60,000 nucleotides of DNA, taken from assembly GCA_914767715.1 (NCBI GenBank), contig OU612072.1:11596001-11656000 (forward strand), given 5' to 3'. How positions within the stretch are numbered: the stretch's first letter is position 1; every line of letters starts with the position of its first letter. Source of the DNA: Membranipora membranacea (Eukaryota; Bryozoa; Gymnolaemata; Cheilostomatida; Membraniporidae). Position numbers and translations under genes: made by a program. Shown in pieces: positions 25,401 through 35,790 of this stretch. The notes under the pieces are model-generated. The model saw only the letters and a program-made list of their open reading frames with translations. It was not told where the DNA came from and searched no databases.

Positions 25401-27051
25401 TTGCAATCTGTTATTCAGAACTTTTCTAAACTCTGTTATACATGATATGAAATTATCACGTTATTGTCCTTTTGTAGGTGTTGCGATGGGTCCGCCACAA
25501 GGAGGACCAATGATGGGCCCTCAGATGGGTCCAGGGCCAATGATGGGTCCGGGACCAATGATGGGGCCAGGACCAATGATGGGATCAGGACCAATGGGGC
25601 CAGGGCCAATGGGAGGCCCTCCTATGGGACCACTAGGGCCAATGATGGGTCCACATATGATGGGCCCAGGACCTCCTGGACCATTCGGACCGCCCATGGG
25701 ACCGATGGGTCCAATGATGGGACCAGGCGGCCCCATGATGGGTCCCATGGGACCAATGATGGGCCCAGGACCACACATGAGAGGTCAACATCCTCATGGA
25801 TACATGGATAGAGATCTTAGACCGCCTGGTATACCCGCAGTTTCCAGCAGCCCAAGCTTCCAACAACCAACAAATAATCCCACTGCTGCCACCAGTGAGA
25901 TGACATCCGATGCAGCCACCACTACCACAAGCGTTACGAGTAAGCCGCCGGAGGTGATGGACAGTGACAGCTCAAGCTCAAGCAGTTCAGACTCCAGTGA
26001 GGAGGGAGATGAGGCCGGCAAAAAAAAGAATAATGGTAAGAATGCTGTGACATGCTCTGTGTCACTGTATACACTGGTGGTGGCTCTGTGTCACTGTATA
26101 CACTGGTGGTGGGCTCTGTGTCACTGCATACACTGGTGGTGGGCTCTGTGTCACTGCATACACTGGTGGTGGCGGCTTGATACTATCAATGAAGTTTCTT
26201 TCTAGGTTCAGCTGGCCAGTTATATCTTGGAGGGTATGGGTTTCTAATTAATTTACCCAGACCAGGCACCAGTTCACACAGAATATCTCAACAGAACCCA
26301 TAAAAACATATCCTGGTCATAATAAATAGAGCTAAACATACAAGCAAAAAGGCTCCCTGCAAAGGCCAGTGTAGATTGAGTGTTTTATAGATGGGTACAA
26401 TTTGTAAACACGATGATATATAGTTATAATTTATCATTGGCTTTGAATGTATAGGTTTCTCATCCTGCTCACATGGTGATAGTCATAACATTTTTCTCGC
26501 ACTTCAGGTCTTTCTTTGCCTGAATATTACTGGTGATTTCTCAGGATTAACTTAGATATATTTGCTTCCACTGTACATCGTGTCTAACATTGGCATAAAC
26601 GATAGATCATGTGACTCCTCAACATTTTGACATTAGAAAACAAAATCTTACTGTTTTTGTGCTTGCAGGAGGTCACTCATTCTCACTCTCCGGAATACTC
26701 TCAAACCTCGGCGAGAATAACAAACCCGCAAAATCTACCAAGAAGAAAACCCCCAAAGTGACAAAATCGTCAGCACAGGAAATGCCATCCGCTGTAACCC
26801 CCTCAGAAGCTGCAGCTAATCAAACTCCATCCGCTCCTGTAGCCGCTAGTCCGGTAATAGAGTCTTCTGTAGCTAATACAAGCTCTGACAGCCCTGCTGA
26901 GAAGTCTGCCGCAGATTCAACCACCTCAACCCCTGCTGCTGCAGATGACACTCCCGTTGGTGCCCCTGCTATGGAGACTAGCACAGGAGAGGAGGAATCT
27001 GAGAACATTGAGGATATGGAGTTTACTGTGGTCGACTCTGTAGGTGAATAA
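7425..27051 (+). CDS. ZNF318: ZNF318-like matrin-type zinc-finger protein (23 coding exons)
   Basis: Coding exons: 7425-7560, 7811-8052, 8397-8883, 9344-9540, 9952-10123, 10334-10910, 11195-11520, 11799-11892, 13389-13474, 13893-14102, 14432-14550, 14878-15027, 16174-16335, 16849-17097, 17679-17781, 18138-18256, 18795-18980, 21937-22119, 23625-23753, 24166-24345, 24695-24929, 25478-26035, 26669-27051. They sum to 5,283 bases with every phase closing: 1,760 residues. Order: Gly/Tyr-rich N terminus; KSILKKSILKKPK; acidic DEDDFLYGG; RS domain (~412-603); charged coiled coil (~840-985); matrin-type finger 1 (C1045, C1048, H1061, H1067); finger 2 (C1116, C1119, H1132, H1138); Arg/Glu-rich helix after NPMYEKR; GIFLPDDVV; Gly-Pro-Met repeats; acidic tail VVDSVGE. 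The fingers, the NPMYE helix and LPDDVV occur in the same order in human ZNF318, a nuclear androgen-receptor cofactor that in mouse B cells is needed for IgD expression from the IgM/IgD primary transcript. A role in nuclear RNA processing or transcription is inferred. The start is the first ATG after an acceptor-like AG at 7402-7403. Confidence 0.9.
10334..10910 (+). CDS. ZNF318: ZNF318 exon 6, RS-rich domain
   Basis: This 577-base exon encodes a run of Arg/Asp dipeptides, then several RRSRSPG units of 21 bp (about 10612-10675), then SPRKSPSPKRSKRE. It is a classic arginine-serine domain of splicing-associated nuclear proteins. The purine-rich repeats create long open frames on the opposite strand and in another frame that are not genes. 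The exon enters in phase 1 and ends with AG before GTATGT. Confidence 0.88.
15316..15957. mobile_element. Foldback element copy 2, TTAA target duplication, in ZNF318 intron
   Basis: This 642-bp copy matches the 2883-3552 element over its whole length apart from small gaps in the left inner arm. It also has long terminal inverted repeats and two opposed tRNA-like cores (box-B matches near 15580 on the minus strand and 15708 on the plus strand). It is bounded exactly by TTAA at 15312-15315 and 15958-15961, the target duplication made by piggyBac and Sola3 transposases. No transposase frame is present, so it is a non-autonomous (MITE-like) element. It lies in the ZNF318 intron between exons 12 and 13 and should be spliced out. 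Confidence 0.85.
16121..16160. repeat. TA microsatellite
   Basis: A TA run interrupted by GATAG lies directly upstream of the acceptor of ZNF318 exon 13 (16174). Confidence 0.8.
16849..17097 (+). CDS. ZNF318: ZNF318 exon 14, matrin-type zinc finger 1
   Basis: The 83-codon exon ends with EYYDPGTHWCKTCNF and YLEHLQTSSH, giving the spacing C-x2-C-x12-H-x5-H of the matrin-type (U1-like) finger. The YYDxGxHWC lead-in is also found before the first finger of human ZNF318. The donor is AAG followed by GTGGGA, slightly off consensus, but it keeps phase 0 into the next exon. Confidence 0.92.
18138..18256 (+). CDS. ZNF318: ZNF318 exon 16, matrin-type zinc finger 2
   Basis: It encodes AFYCNICNWF and EYHLKTQEH with the same C-x2-C-x12-H-x5-H spacing as finger 1. 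The lead-in GVEFIHPVDAFYC corresponds to GSEFLVPISGFYC in the human protein. Exon 17 follows with NPMYEKRYKIDKESGL, matching the human helix NPLYEERRNLDRQAGL. Confidence 0.92.
19034..19262 (+). mobile_element. tRNA-derived SINE with 13-bp target duplication
   Basis: The insert starts GTGGAGCGGCGCAGTGGGTA (box A-like), has the box-B match GTTCGATTCC about 40 bases on, and then a non-tRNA body. It is flanked by TTTAGTTATATAT at 19021-19033 and again at 19263-19275, a typical LINE-mediated duplication. It lies in the largest ZNF318 intron (18981-21936), which otherwise holds AT-rich sequence without supported genes. Confidence 0.8.
24990..25157. repeat. Small element with short inverted ends
   Basis: GGAGGAAA near 24992 and TTTCCTCC near 25146 bound a stretch rich in GCTAGCTAACAT-like strings. 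Related TAGCTAAC / CCTCCT strings recur near 15070-15235, 19790 and 21565, suggesting a degenerate MITE family in the introns of this gene. Confidence 0.35.
25478..26035 (+). CDS. ZNF318: ZNF318 exon 22, Gly-Pro-Met repeat and serine/acidic linker
   Basis: Residues ~1448-1545 are almost only Gly, Pro and Met in short GPMMGP-type units, encoded by a degenerate 12-18 bp tandem repeat (about 25490-25780). Then come a Thr/Ser-rich linker and a serine-plus-acid tract, DSDSSSSSSSDSSEEGDE. The repeat also opens a Gly-Pro-Ile frame on the other strand, which is an artefact. The donor G|GTAAGA at 26036 is followed immediately by a minisatellite. Confidence 0.85.
26054..26172. repeat. 30-bp minisatellite at an intron start
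   Basis: Four units of 29, 30, 30 and 30 bp, each beginning GCTCTGTGTCACTG, start 18 bases inside the last-but-one ZNF318 intron. Units differ by single bases (TATA versus CATA). Because most units are 30 bp, the upstream exon's frame stays open through the array to a stop at 26203-26205. Confidence 0.85.
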
Positions 27052-27052
27052 A
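27047..27052 (+). terminator. Poly(A) signal overlapping the ZNF318 stop codon
   Basis: AATAAA starts within the last sense codon (GAA) and contains the TAA stop. Another AATAAA lies near 27497. If the first is used the 3' untranslated region would be only a few tens of bases. Confidence 0.45.
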
Positions 27053-29019
27053 TTATTACAGCTGGTTAGATCATTGACGCCTACCGCTTTTTGCATGTTC
27101 AAGTGAACCAGGGGTTATGCTGTATAGCCAAGCTATTGGAAAGATATTACATAGTGATATTATGACACACAAACCAGTTAGAAGTGAATGGTTACTACGA
27201 CAAGTTATCATAAGGTTGATGGTCGCCGCTGTCATTTTGAACAAAAGTATCATCCAAACTGTATAATATGTTGGTTGTAATCTTCATCAGACAACTATCA
27301 TCGTTGAAACAAAGCCACACAAATGTTCAAGGTTCTTTTGCCAACAGCTTCTCTTCAAAGCTTTTTGTTTTGTTTTTGTTTCAAAGCTACAATAGCTTTT
27401 TTTCTATATTAAGAAATGTTTCCAGCAGTCAATTTGTCAAAAACTGTTTTTGTTTAGCACTATACATACTTATATAATTTCAGCTCCAATCTGTAAATAA
27501 ATTAGTATTATCCTAATTCAGAGGTTTGACCGGATTATTGATTAGGTTTATTGGAACAACTTCTTTCTCTCTTGAGAAGACACTGCTTTAAATAGGCTCT
27601 CTGTCAATTTGTTTTTTGAACAAATCAGTTGCATGATTCAAGTAGAGAAGACATGATCTATTCTCAGCTGAGCAGATCCTGGCATCTCTCGACTTTCTAA
27701 TCTAGTGCAATGAGGTGGAGAAACTTTTCTTTGGGATACCTTTTAGAATGGTTCTCTCGGGATGGTGAGATGGCCCGATCTGTTAAGGTGCTTGCTATTC
27801 AATACCAGGGGATTGATGCCGTAAGGGTTGTTGTTTTGAGTCTCATCGGAAGACCATTCTTGATTGGTTTTTCAAGGCCTCTCACCCTTGGATGTCCTAC
27901 TTCCTGGCAATTCCCCCTTGCATGGGAGTGTACAACAATATACATCATTAGATAATTAAACCTGACATAGTCCTAGTACATCGAGGATTTATGGCTCTGC
28001 GGTTTTTCAACGCACGGTAGATCATAATTGGAAACACACACTTGATTCACTTGTTATTAGATTTACTTTTAATCCACTGGTGAGAGAGTTGTTTTGCCTG
28101 CCATAATTTCTCCAGATTTCTGTTGTTGTCGTGGACTTCAAGGGCATTTGACAGTCCGGTTGGTAGGTCATCTCCAAAACAGCTTTGTTGCTTTCAAACC
28201 TGGCTTTTTTAATTAATTTTCCTTCGAGAGCTTTGCGGTAAAGTGTCAAGAAAACAATGTGAACCGTTGAGAGATGATATTTTAAGGAGCTTATAGAAAT
28301 TACCAATTTGAACTACGTGATGAGTGGAGGGCTGCGGTTTTGTCTTTGTTGATGAAGCAGTTTGCCCTAATCTTCTTATGAGAGGATTTGCATGAGGATA
28401 CAACCCATTACCTTGTGATTAACATGATGAGAAGGCTGGTGTATCCAAAGGATACTTCAGTTTTACATACTGAGGCAAGCAGGTAGGTCCAATACCATCA
28501 TGGTAGAGAACTATTAAGTGGAGTGTGTGGCTTAGGTGTTGTTTAAAAGGCTGCTGTAGGCTTCTATATAACAAAACACTGGTCTAATCTTCTTAAACTT
28601 CTGTGGCGTTCGATTTTGTGACATTCGAATACAAACTTTACTCCTTGCTTTAATTAGGTTGAGTCCATGGCTTAAGGAATTGTTTAAAAGGCTGCTGGAA
28701 GCAACTAAACTACCATACAGCTCATTTTATATAAACCTCTTAAATTATGCAGACACTGAAATACAGGCTGAGCATACTGATTATTGGTGACAGTTTCCAT
28801 AATCATAACCAATTAATACCAAATTATCAATCTGTTAATTTTTGTGGTCTGGATCTTTGTTGCAGTGGTGCCAGACAAGTCATGTTGTCAAGTCAATTGA
28901 AAGCTTCTACCTGACATTAAACTGCTATTTTTTTCCTAGTTAGATAGGATTGGATGATAGCTGGCTTTTCCAAAGAGGACTATGTACCGATGTCGTAGTT
29001 TTGGGAGCTATGTTAATCG
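27052..29019. other. Intergenic region after ZNF318
   Basis: No exon is supported. A direct repeat of TGTTTAAAAGGCTGCTG occurs near 28540 and 28681. A segment at 27740-27960 has a loosely tRNA-like layout that is too degenerate to call. Two overlapping minus-strand frames at 28022-28403 look mildly coding-like (see findings). Confidence 0.5.
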
Positions 29020-29023
29020 ATGA
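28982..29023 (+). promoter_or_regulatory. Short upstream ORF overlapping the start codon
   Basis: A 13-codon frame starting at ATG 28982 ends with TGA that overlaps the main ATG of the secreted-protein gene as ATGA. If transcribed it could modulate initiation at 29020. The transcription start is unknown. Confidence 0.3.
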
Positions 29024-32000
29024 CTACACACCTGTTTTACACTGGGATTATTTTTCTCTGTCTACTACTGCCTACCACTAGCCTCAAGGAGGACTCTTCT
29101 TTGTCTGAGGGTGAGTTTGATGGATACAGCTTGCGTGTGAAAGTTAGCTTTGACCTCAAGTGCTGCCTCAGTGATCTTTGCCTTGAGTGCTCACAGCTAG
29201 GTGTAAGCGCTAAAACTGTGCCAGGATAGCAGGTAGTAGCATTTCATTAACAATCACTTCCCCAGTGGTTGATGGTGAAGGGTTACTACGAGCTATCCCA
29301 GCACCGTTTAAGTGCCAATCGAGTAACTAGTTCCTTTGCGTGTAGTACAGTCAGAAGGAAAACTTAAGGTGGCTCTAAAAATAAAAAGTTTTCTCCTGTA
29401 CAGGAAACGATTATCACCTTGGCATACATTTTCAAACTATTTTGAACCGCCAATAACTCATTTTATAATCCTCTGATTAGACTTACTAATCCTTAAGACT
29501 TTGGAGGTAATTAATTCTATTCCAGTGGCTAATTATCTACATCGCAGTGGAGATCCCAGTAATATATCATACTATAGATATTAATTTTCTTAATCAACCG
29601 GTCAGGTCTCCACACGTTGAAAAATATTAACATTTATAAAAACAACAAAATTCTTAAAAAGATAAAAAATAGAAAATGAATTTCTGCATTCAAAGCCTCT
29701 ATAAATGGCCAACTTATTGGAAGAACTGGCGTTCGGTGAATGCAGTTCAAAAAATCAGTTTGCCCTAAAACCGGTTTCGAAGTGTTGTGATCATTTCTCC
29801 ATGAGGCTTCATGCCTTCATTGCTCCATGACAATGCAGTAGTCCTAAAAAGCTTCCATTCAATGAAAGGATGGGATCATAAAAAACTGTATTTTGTTAGT
29901 GTGCCGTCACAGTTGTACTCCAGGTTTAGGTATTCCTTGACACTGTGACTACATTGAGAACAACTCCCACACACCCACCGTTCAACTGGATAATAATTAA
30001 TAACCATCCCTAATTATTATTTATGTGTCCAAATTTTTAGTACAATATGTTGCTCTCCTTGGAACAGCCGATCCAGGCAAGTTCTCTTTTTTCAATGCCT
30101 ATGCCTTATGCCTTGGCAATACATCATACATAATTACGGTTATTTTTGATTGTATGGAGCCAAAGTGTTATCATGGTGATTTTCACCATCCCTGTGACCT
30201 TGGAAATCCTTCAACAAATCTTCACTGTACAAATTGCGGGTAATGCTTCAAATTAAAATGTGCAATTGTGAAGAATTTGCGGTGAACATTCTAGTTAACA
30301 ATTAACCGATATAAAAATGCATTATTGATAGATCCAAAAGTGACACACAAAAAATTGCCTTTAATTGAAACTGTTTCTGTGAGAAATTATTTTCCCAGAA
30401 CCTCACAAATGAGTTTTCTCTGAACTATATTTTATCAAACATCACCAGTCATTGCGGCAGTAAAAGGATATTAACTATTATCAACCGTCTTTGTAAAAAA
30501 TGAAAGCAAAATAATTCATGTCAGTAAGTTCTTTCAATTAAAACTGTCAAAAAGGGCCTTGCTTCCAATTTACCACTCATTTTTTGGACTGGTTACATAT
30601 TGGGTGCAAGATTTGAAACCAGTATCCCTTATTAAAAATCCAAACGGGTTGGTGGGGCTTGGACAATCAATCCTGAAAGTTCCCTCAGTGAAGTAATATC
30701 AATAATTTGGTTAAAACAGCATAGCTCATTCCTAATTGAGAGACCTCCCTGAACTTGAGCGATGTGTTTTGAAAAGCTGCATAACTTTTCTTATCATTTC
30801 AATAACACAAATTCACAAATATAGGGCATATATATATACTTTATAATTGCCGATCAAAGTCAAGGACAAATAAAGACCATGCATAAATAAATGAATAAAA
30901 ACAAAGCTGTCAGGTGTATTTGTGGAAAATATCATTGTCTATAAACGCTGTCCTATTTATGGAAGGGTGATCTCTGGCTTCCAATAATTTCTTGCATGGA
31001 TGATTTTCATCCATGACTAACGTTAAATGGTTGAAATGACAGAACTTTCAAATAAATTGGCAAAGAGTCAAGTGGTTGACCTATGTCCTACGCCTAGGAT
31101 CAACATTTTTCGGAATTTTTATGCGAACCATAACATTGATTTTAATTACTTTGCTTTGGAATTTGAGTTACTAAAGAAACTGATAAACATGTAAACAACA
31201 TTGCTTAATTTGTGTCATTATACTTCCTCATCAAGGAATTTTCTTATTAGCATGTCTTTGATGATTGAACAAATCCATTATAATCTGGAATAGCATCATT
31301 AGCTTCCTTTGAAAAAGAGTAGCTTTCTAGGAATGCCCATATCATCAACGCTGATGGCAATGTTTTACAACTCGCAATTTTGTAAACAAAACTATCAATT
31401 TTGCAGGCTATTTATTATTCATGCTATTAGGGGCATCCAATCAGATTAATGTAAGTTCAGTTCCAGTGTTGAGTGTTCTAACTGTATAATATTTCCAGTT
31501 CAATGAGAAGAATTCAATTCAGTGGTTAAATATTATAAACAATAATGTATTTAATGATGTTTATGGGACAACACCCTGTGTTTTATGCTATTTTTAGGTC
31601 TTGTTGCTGGTCCAGTTTATCATGTGATGATAAAGTTTCCTTACTGCTCTATGGTGGGATTTATGAGAGAAGCATACGATACAAGCAGCCAATCAGGAGA
31701 TAGCATCATATTCAGCGGCGCTTCTGCAAAATCGCTCAACGGAACAGGAAGTGAGTAGCGCTTTGCAAACCCTGCCTTAGTCTAAGTGCTCAAACTCTGA
31801 CGGGGGTTTCTAATAATGGCATTCCAATATAAACAACCCAACCAACTTGTTAGTTAATGAAATACCTATACTAGGAATTCCAGCAGGGTTTGAGCATTTG
31901 AACTAACCATAACTATGTTCCGCACACAAAAAGTATATATCTCAATGGTTTGTGTGTTTGGTATGGTAAAGCAAAAGATATTGCATAGTGATGTGGTGAT

Positions 32001-35000
32001 GGAGCCTATATGTGCAAAAACTTTGAGCAGTAATGTTATATGTGATATGTGACAACAGTAGTTGAACAATTATGAATGTATATATATATATATATCTGTA
32101 ATTTTTATTATACACTATTACCTCCAACTCTCAAAGACAAGTGATGGCAATTGTGTTGACTCTGTTTGGCTGCCGACCCGACTAAAGCCAACACACTTAC
32201 TATTTGTCCTGATGCAACTTGCCGATAAGTGATCGAGGAATTGCGTTTATTAATACCTTTTTGAGACTAACTTGAATGAAGTGGTTTTAGACGAGACCTA
32301 GGTGCATATTTAGAACAAGTTTGATCCCGCAGTCTGGTCGTTCTCATTTTACAAGCCCTAAGCGCAGGCAAATTGGATCATGTGAGATCTAGTGCGTAGG
32401 CCTACCAACTTTGTCGTTGCCGATAACAAATATAATTATTATTAGTGTCTGGTGTTTCTTGAGTCTAACCAAGCCTATAACGCATGCATTGTTTCAAAGT
32501 TTATGCTGTCCATAGTTTATATATTAGCAGGCAGAATCTGGGCCTGCTCAGCATTCACCTATCAGATTTCATCTCTAACAAAAAGTACCTCTGTACCCCT
32601 TGTAGTGAAAATTGGAATAGCTGTGAATATATTACAAATTAATCAATCACAATGGCACATTGTGTAAACGTTTACCATTAGTGAATGTATGTAGGTTTAT
32701 CAAGGTCGTTGTTGTAGACACCCCCTAACCACACCTAGGTGTTCAAAGTCTGACTTTATCAATTGTGATCAGCTGTGCTTGTACTCGCCCCCCCCCCCCC
32801 CGGCAGCGACCTCAAATTCAGGAAAATTAGATCAAACCTCAAAAGTGCAACTGTGCAATATGTAAGGAGAACTCATCAGTGAGAAATATACTCCTAAATT
32901 GTTAGATTAGTGAGCAATTTTTACAACGCTCATTTCATACACTTGATATATCACCCTGTTGTGGTACTAAAGCTTCTAGCATTGCCCAAAATTAAACCCA
33001 TCAAAAGTTGTGTTTTTTTTTCAACATCAACGCCCAGCGTCTGATTTTGGTATCGGGATAACAGACATGATGTATTTTGTCACTTTGGCACTTTTTGTCT
33101 GTACAGTGACAAGTTTTTTTTCCTTTTTTGACTTTATCTTATTTCTTTCTGATTTCAGTTTTATACTATGCCCACTTTTACTATGAAGAGTCATCTGCTC
33201 GGTTATTCGTTGCTATCCAATCGTCTGTCGAGGACCGGTGGCTGATGCATTTTGGGAAGTCTACACGTCCCCACTCTTCTGTACAGCTACAGGTAATACC
33301 TTTTATTATATATATATATACATCATAGTCTAATCAATGAAATTCTGTAGTACGGTACCAGACAGTAACAAATAAGGCGTCTTCAACTATTTGAACATAT
33401 TTCTCAATTTATTTGTATTTCGTATAACTTTATAAACATCTTTATCATTTTTCGATTAATTTCTTCTTTCCAATTGCCGTTAAATAAGAAACAAAAAATG
33501 GTGAAAAAAATATGAATGGTTATAGACTATTACTCTAGCTTGTAATATGGTAATAAGGCCTATGAGTGACTCAAATTTCATAGCTAACTGTTTTCTAGGG
33601 TGATAACATACAACATTATCTCAAACAACACACAAACAGTATCTCACCGTGATTAACACCCTATATTGTGTAGATGTATGCTCTGAGCCAATGTCATAAT
33701 TTATTATGGTGGTAATTGTTTGCATATTGGGAGTTGACCTTCCATACCAACTAAGAAGACAACTTTTGCCATGACCATCAGCATATTATATCACTCTTGG
33801 GATTTGCAGGAGTTCAATTTTTTTTGCACATACTTTTTGAAACAGCAATATTTGTGGATAACTAACATATTTAACCCACCCCATTACATTGTATGTACAT
33901 GAAATCAACCCTGACTAGCTATACGAAACTATCTAGAAACCATATCAAAACATGCAAAAAACACATCCGCTACAAGTATTCTACAGACACAACATTTGTA
34001 TCAATGTATCGTCTATCCCAAAGACCCACTGTGTATATTCATCCCAACCCTGAATGTTTGATGTCACTCTGTATTATGCGTACAAGGTGTGACATCAGTA
34101 TGTCAAATTTGGTTTTATTATTTTATTACAGAAAGATAGCAGTGTAATACGGACCTCAGCTGACAGGCGACTATTTCACTGTAGTAATCCAGAGTTCTGT
34201 AATCATGATGGGGTAGTCGCAGCAGTCCCAGGTAAGATCATTAGTGTATGCTTTCAAAGTATACATGAGACGGCATTTATATGCATTTATGGATCAGGGG
34301 AAAATACATAGCAGAGCTATTTGTGGAGATATTAGTATAAGACTTGTGTCAGGGTCCAAATATCTGGAAGTTTTTTTGTTTTGCATCGATTGACGTCCCA
34401 GTAACAACCTTCAAAAACTCGGGCAAGCCGCTTGACAAAAGTTTACAAGGGTCAGCTATTATCGATTTTGAACGATTATCGATGTTCATCCTCATCTATA
34501 ATATATATCAGTATGAGATGGCGATGTTATGTTATCAACTTACTACAAGCTACCTTATTTCATGTTAGTTAGGCCTGGGCAACAATTATGAGGTACGAGG
34601 TTTGATTGCGTTGGTTTATGTTGTGATCCTGAACGATCACATTTTATTATAAGGACAGCTCAGGTAGATGTGGGCATCCTATATTTGAGATCATTTTCAA
34701 CACGGACATTATCTTGCCTGCCAATTCAAGCAAATAAGTCATGCGAAAGCATTAATTGTGTTTCTTCAACAACAGAAAAGTTGGAATTGTTTTGCGAAAT
34801 TCGCATCTAATATCTCTGAATTGCTATACTTTGCTATGAATCGCAAAATTTGCATCTGTGCGCCCAGAATCCTGATTACTGGCATATAATCTTTGTTTGA
34901 CTTTTTACAGATACTCCACTTTACCTCAATGGCCAAGTTCCAAAGCGAGGACTGATATTTCATGAGAAGATGAATTATTTGATGTTTATTCCGTCCAGCC

Positions 35001-35080
35001 GTTTACCTGCAGCTACCGCCCCTGGCACCGATCTCAGACTAGGGGAGAAATTAGCTCTCAAAACAAAATACTCGCTATAA
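29020..35080 (+). CDS. Secreted cysteine-containing protein, unknown family (6 exons)
   Basis: Proposed exons are 29020-29110, 30041-30226, 31598-31750, 33159-33292, 34132-34231 and 34911-35080, 834 bases, 277 residues. Each has an AG before and GT after, and only one frame is open in each of exons 2-4, 6 included. Exon 1 encodes a signal peptide (FYTGIIFLCLLLPTTS), so export is likely; there is no later membrane span. Cysteines are concentrated in residues ~44-100 (DCMEPKCYHGDFHHPC) and again in LFHCSNPEFCNH. Exon 2 needs a weak donor, T|GTACAA at 30227, to reach exon 3 in frame; the stronger GTAATG at 30240 breaks the frame, so a missing small exon is possible. I do not recognise the family. 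AATAAA lies at 35353-35358. Confidence 0.6.
32788..32801. repeat. Poly-C run
   Basis: Fourteen consecutive C residues lie in the intron between exons 3 and 4 of the secreted-protein gene. Confidence 0.9.
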
Positions 35081-35352
35081 CTTATTAAATGCAGAATTTC
35101 TCAAACCTCTTTCTCTACATTGTCAGCCAAAAGACTGAATTACACTGGTTTGATGAAGGTGTATGATTCGTTTTGATGAATACTCAAGCTGCAATCCGAT
35201 CACTCAAGGAAGAAAAAACGTAGTCAATTTTTTTGGAGCATTTTCAGATAAATCGGTTTCTTTCCTTGTCATTATTTAATATTTTATGTTTTGGTACTCA
35301 TTTGCTTTATATGGTCAGTCACTCATTTTTTTATCTTTGCCAACTCAGTATT

Positions 35353-35358
35353 AATAAA
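35353..35358 (+). terminator. Poly(A) signal of the secreted-protein gene
   Basis: AATAAA lies 273 bases after the stop at 35080, in the convergent interval shared with the minus-strand gene ending at 35791. The interval is otherwise AT-rich without a visible feature. Confidence 0.4.
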
Positions 35359-35790
35359 TGATTTTTGTCACCGTCTCGGAGACCCAACAAAAATGTCTTG
35401 TACTAATAAATATTTATCACTGAATCACACAAAAAATGCCCGACAAAATAGCCTTAGTGGTTGGTGAGGAACGAGCTTGTGGACAATATGCAAAAGAATA
35501 GCAACAAATATTCAACAATACTTCTCAAAGGCTGGCCTGCAGAGGGGAGACAAGCACTGAAGCCTGACACCTTTGAAGACTTAGAGACACACAAAATTGA
35601 GTTTAGGTAAAGGTTTGTCATGATGAGGTATTACAAACAGTATTTCAACAATGGAACACAAACTTGGAACTTTGGGATACTTGCAAGCAAGCCCAATTTG
35701 TCAATGCAAGCTCTCTATGTGCCACAGAGTCTACAAGTCGACAATTGAAGATAAAATATGATGATGGGAGAGATATGAAGAGGTTTGAAG

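Noticed and set aside
25521-25778. Gly-Pro-Ile minus-strand frame
   Set aside because: It is the antisense reading of the Gly-Pro-Met repeat.
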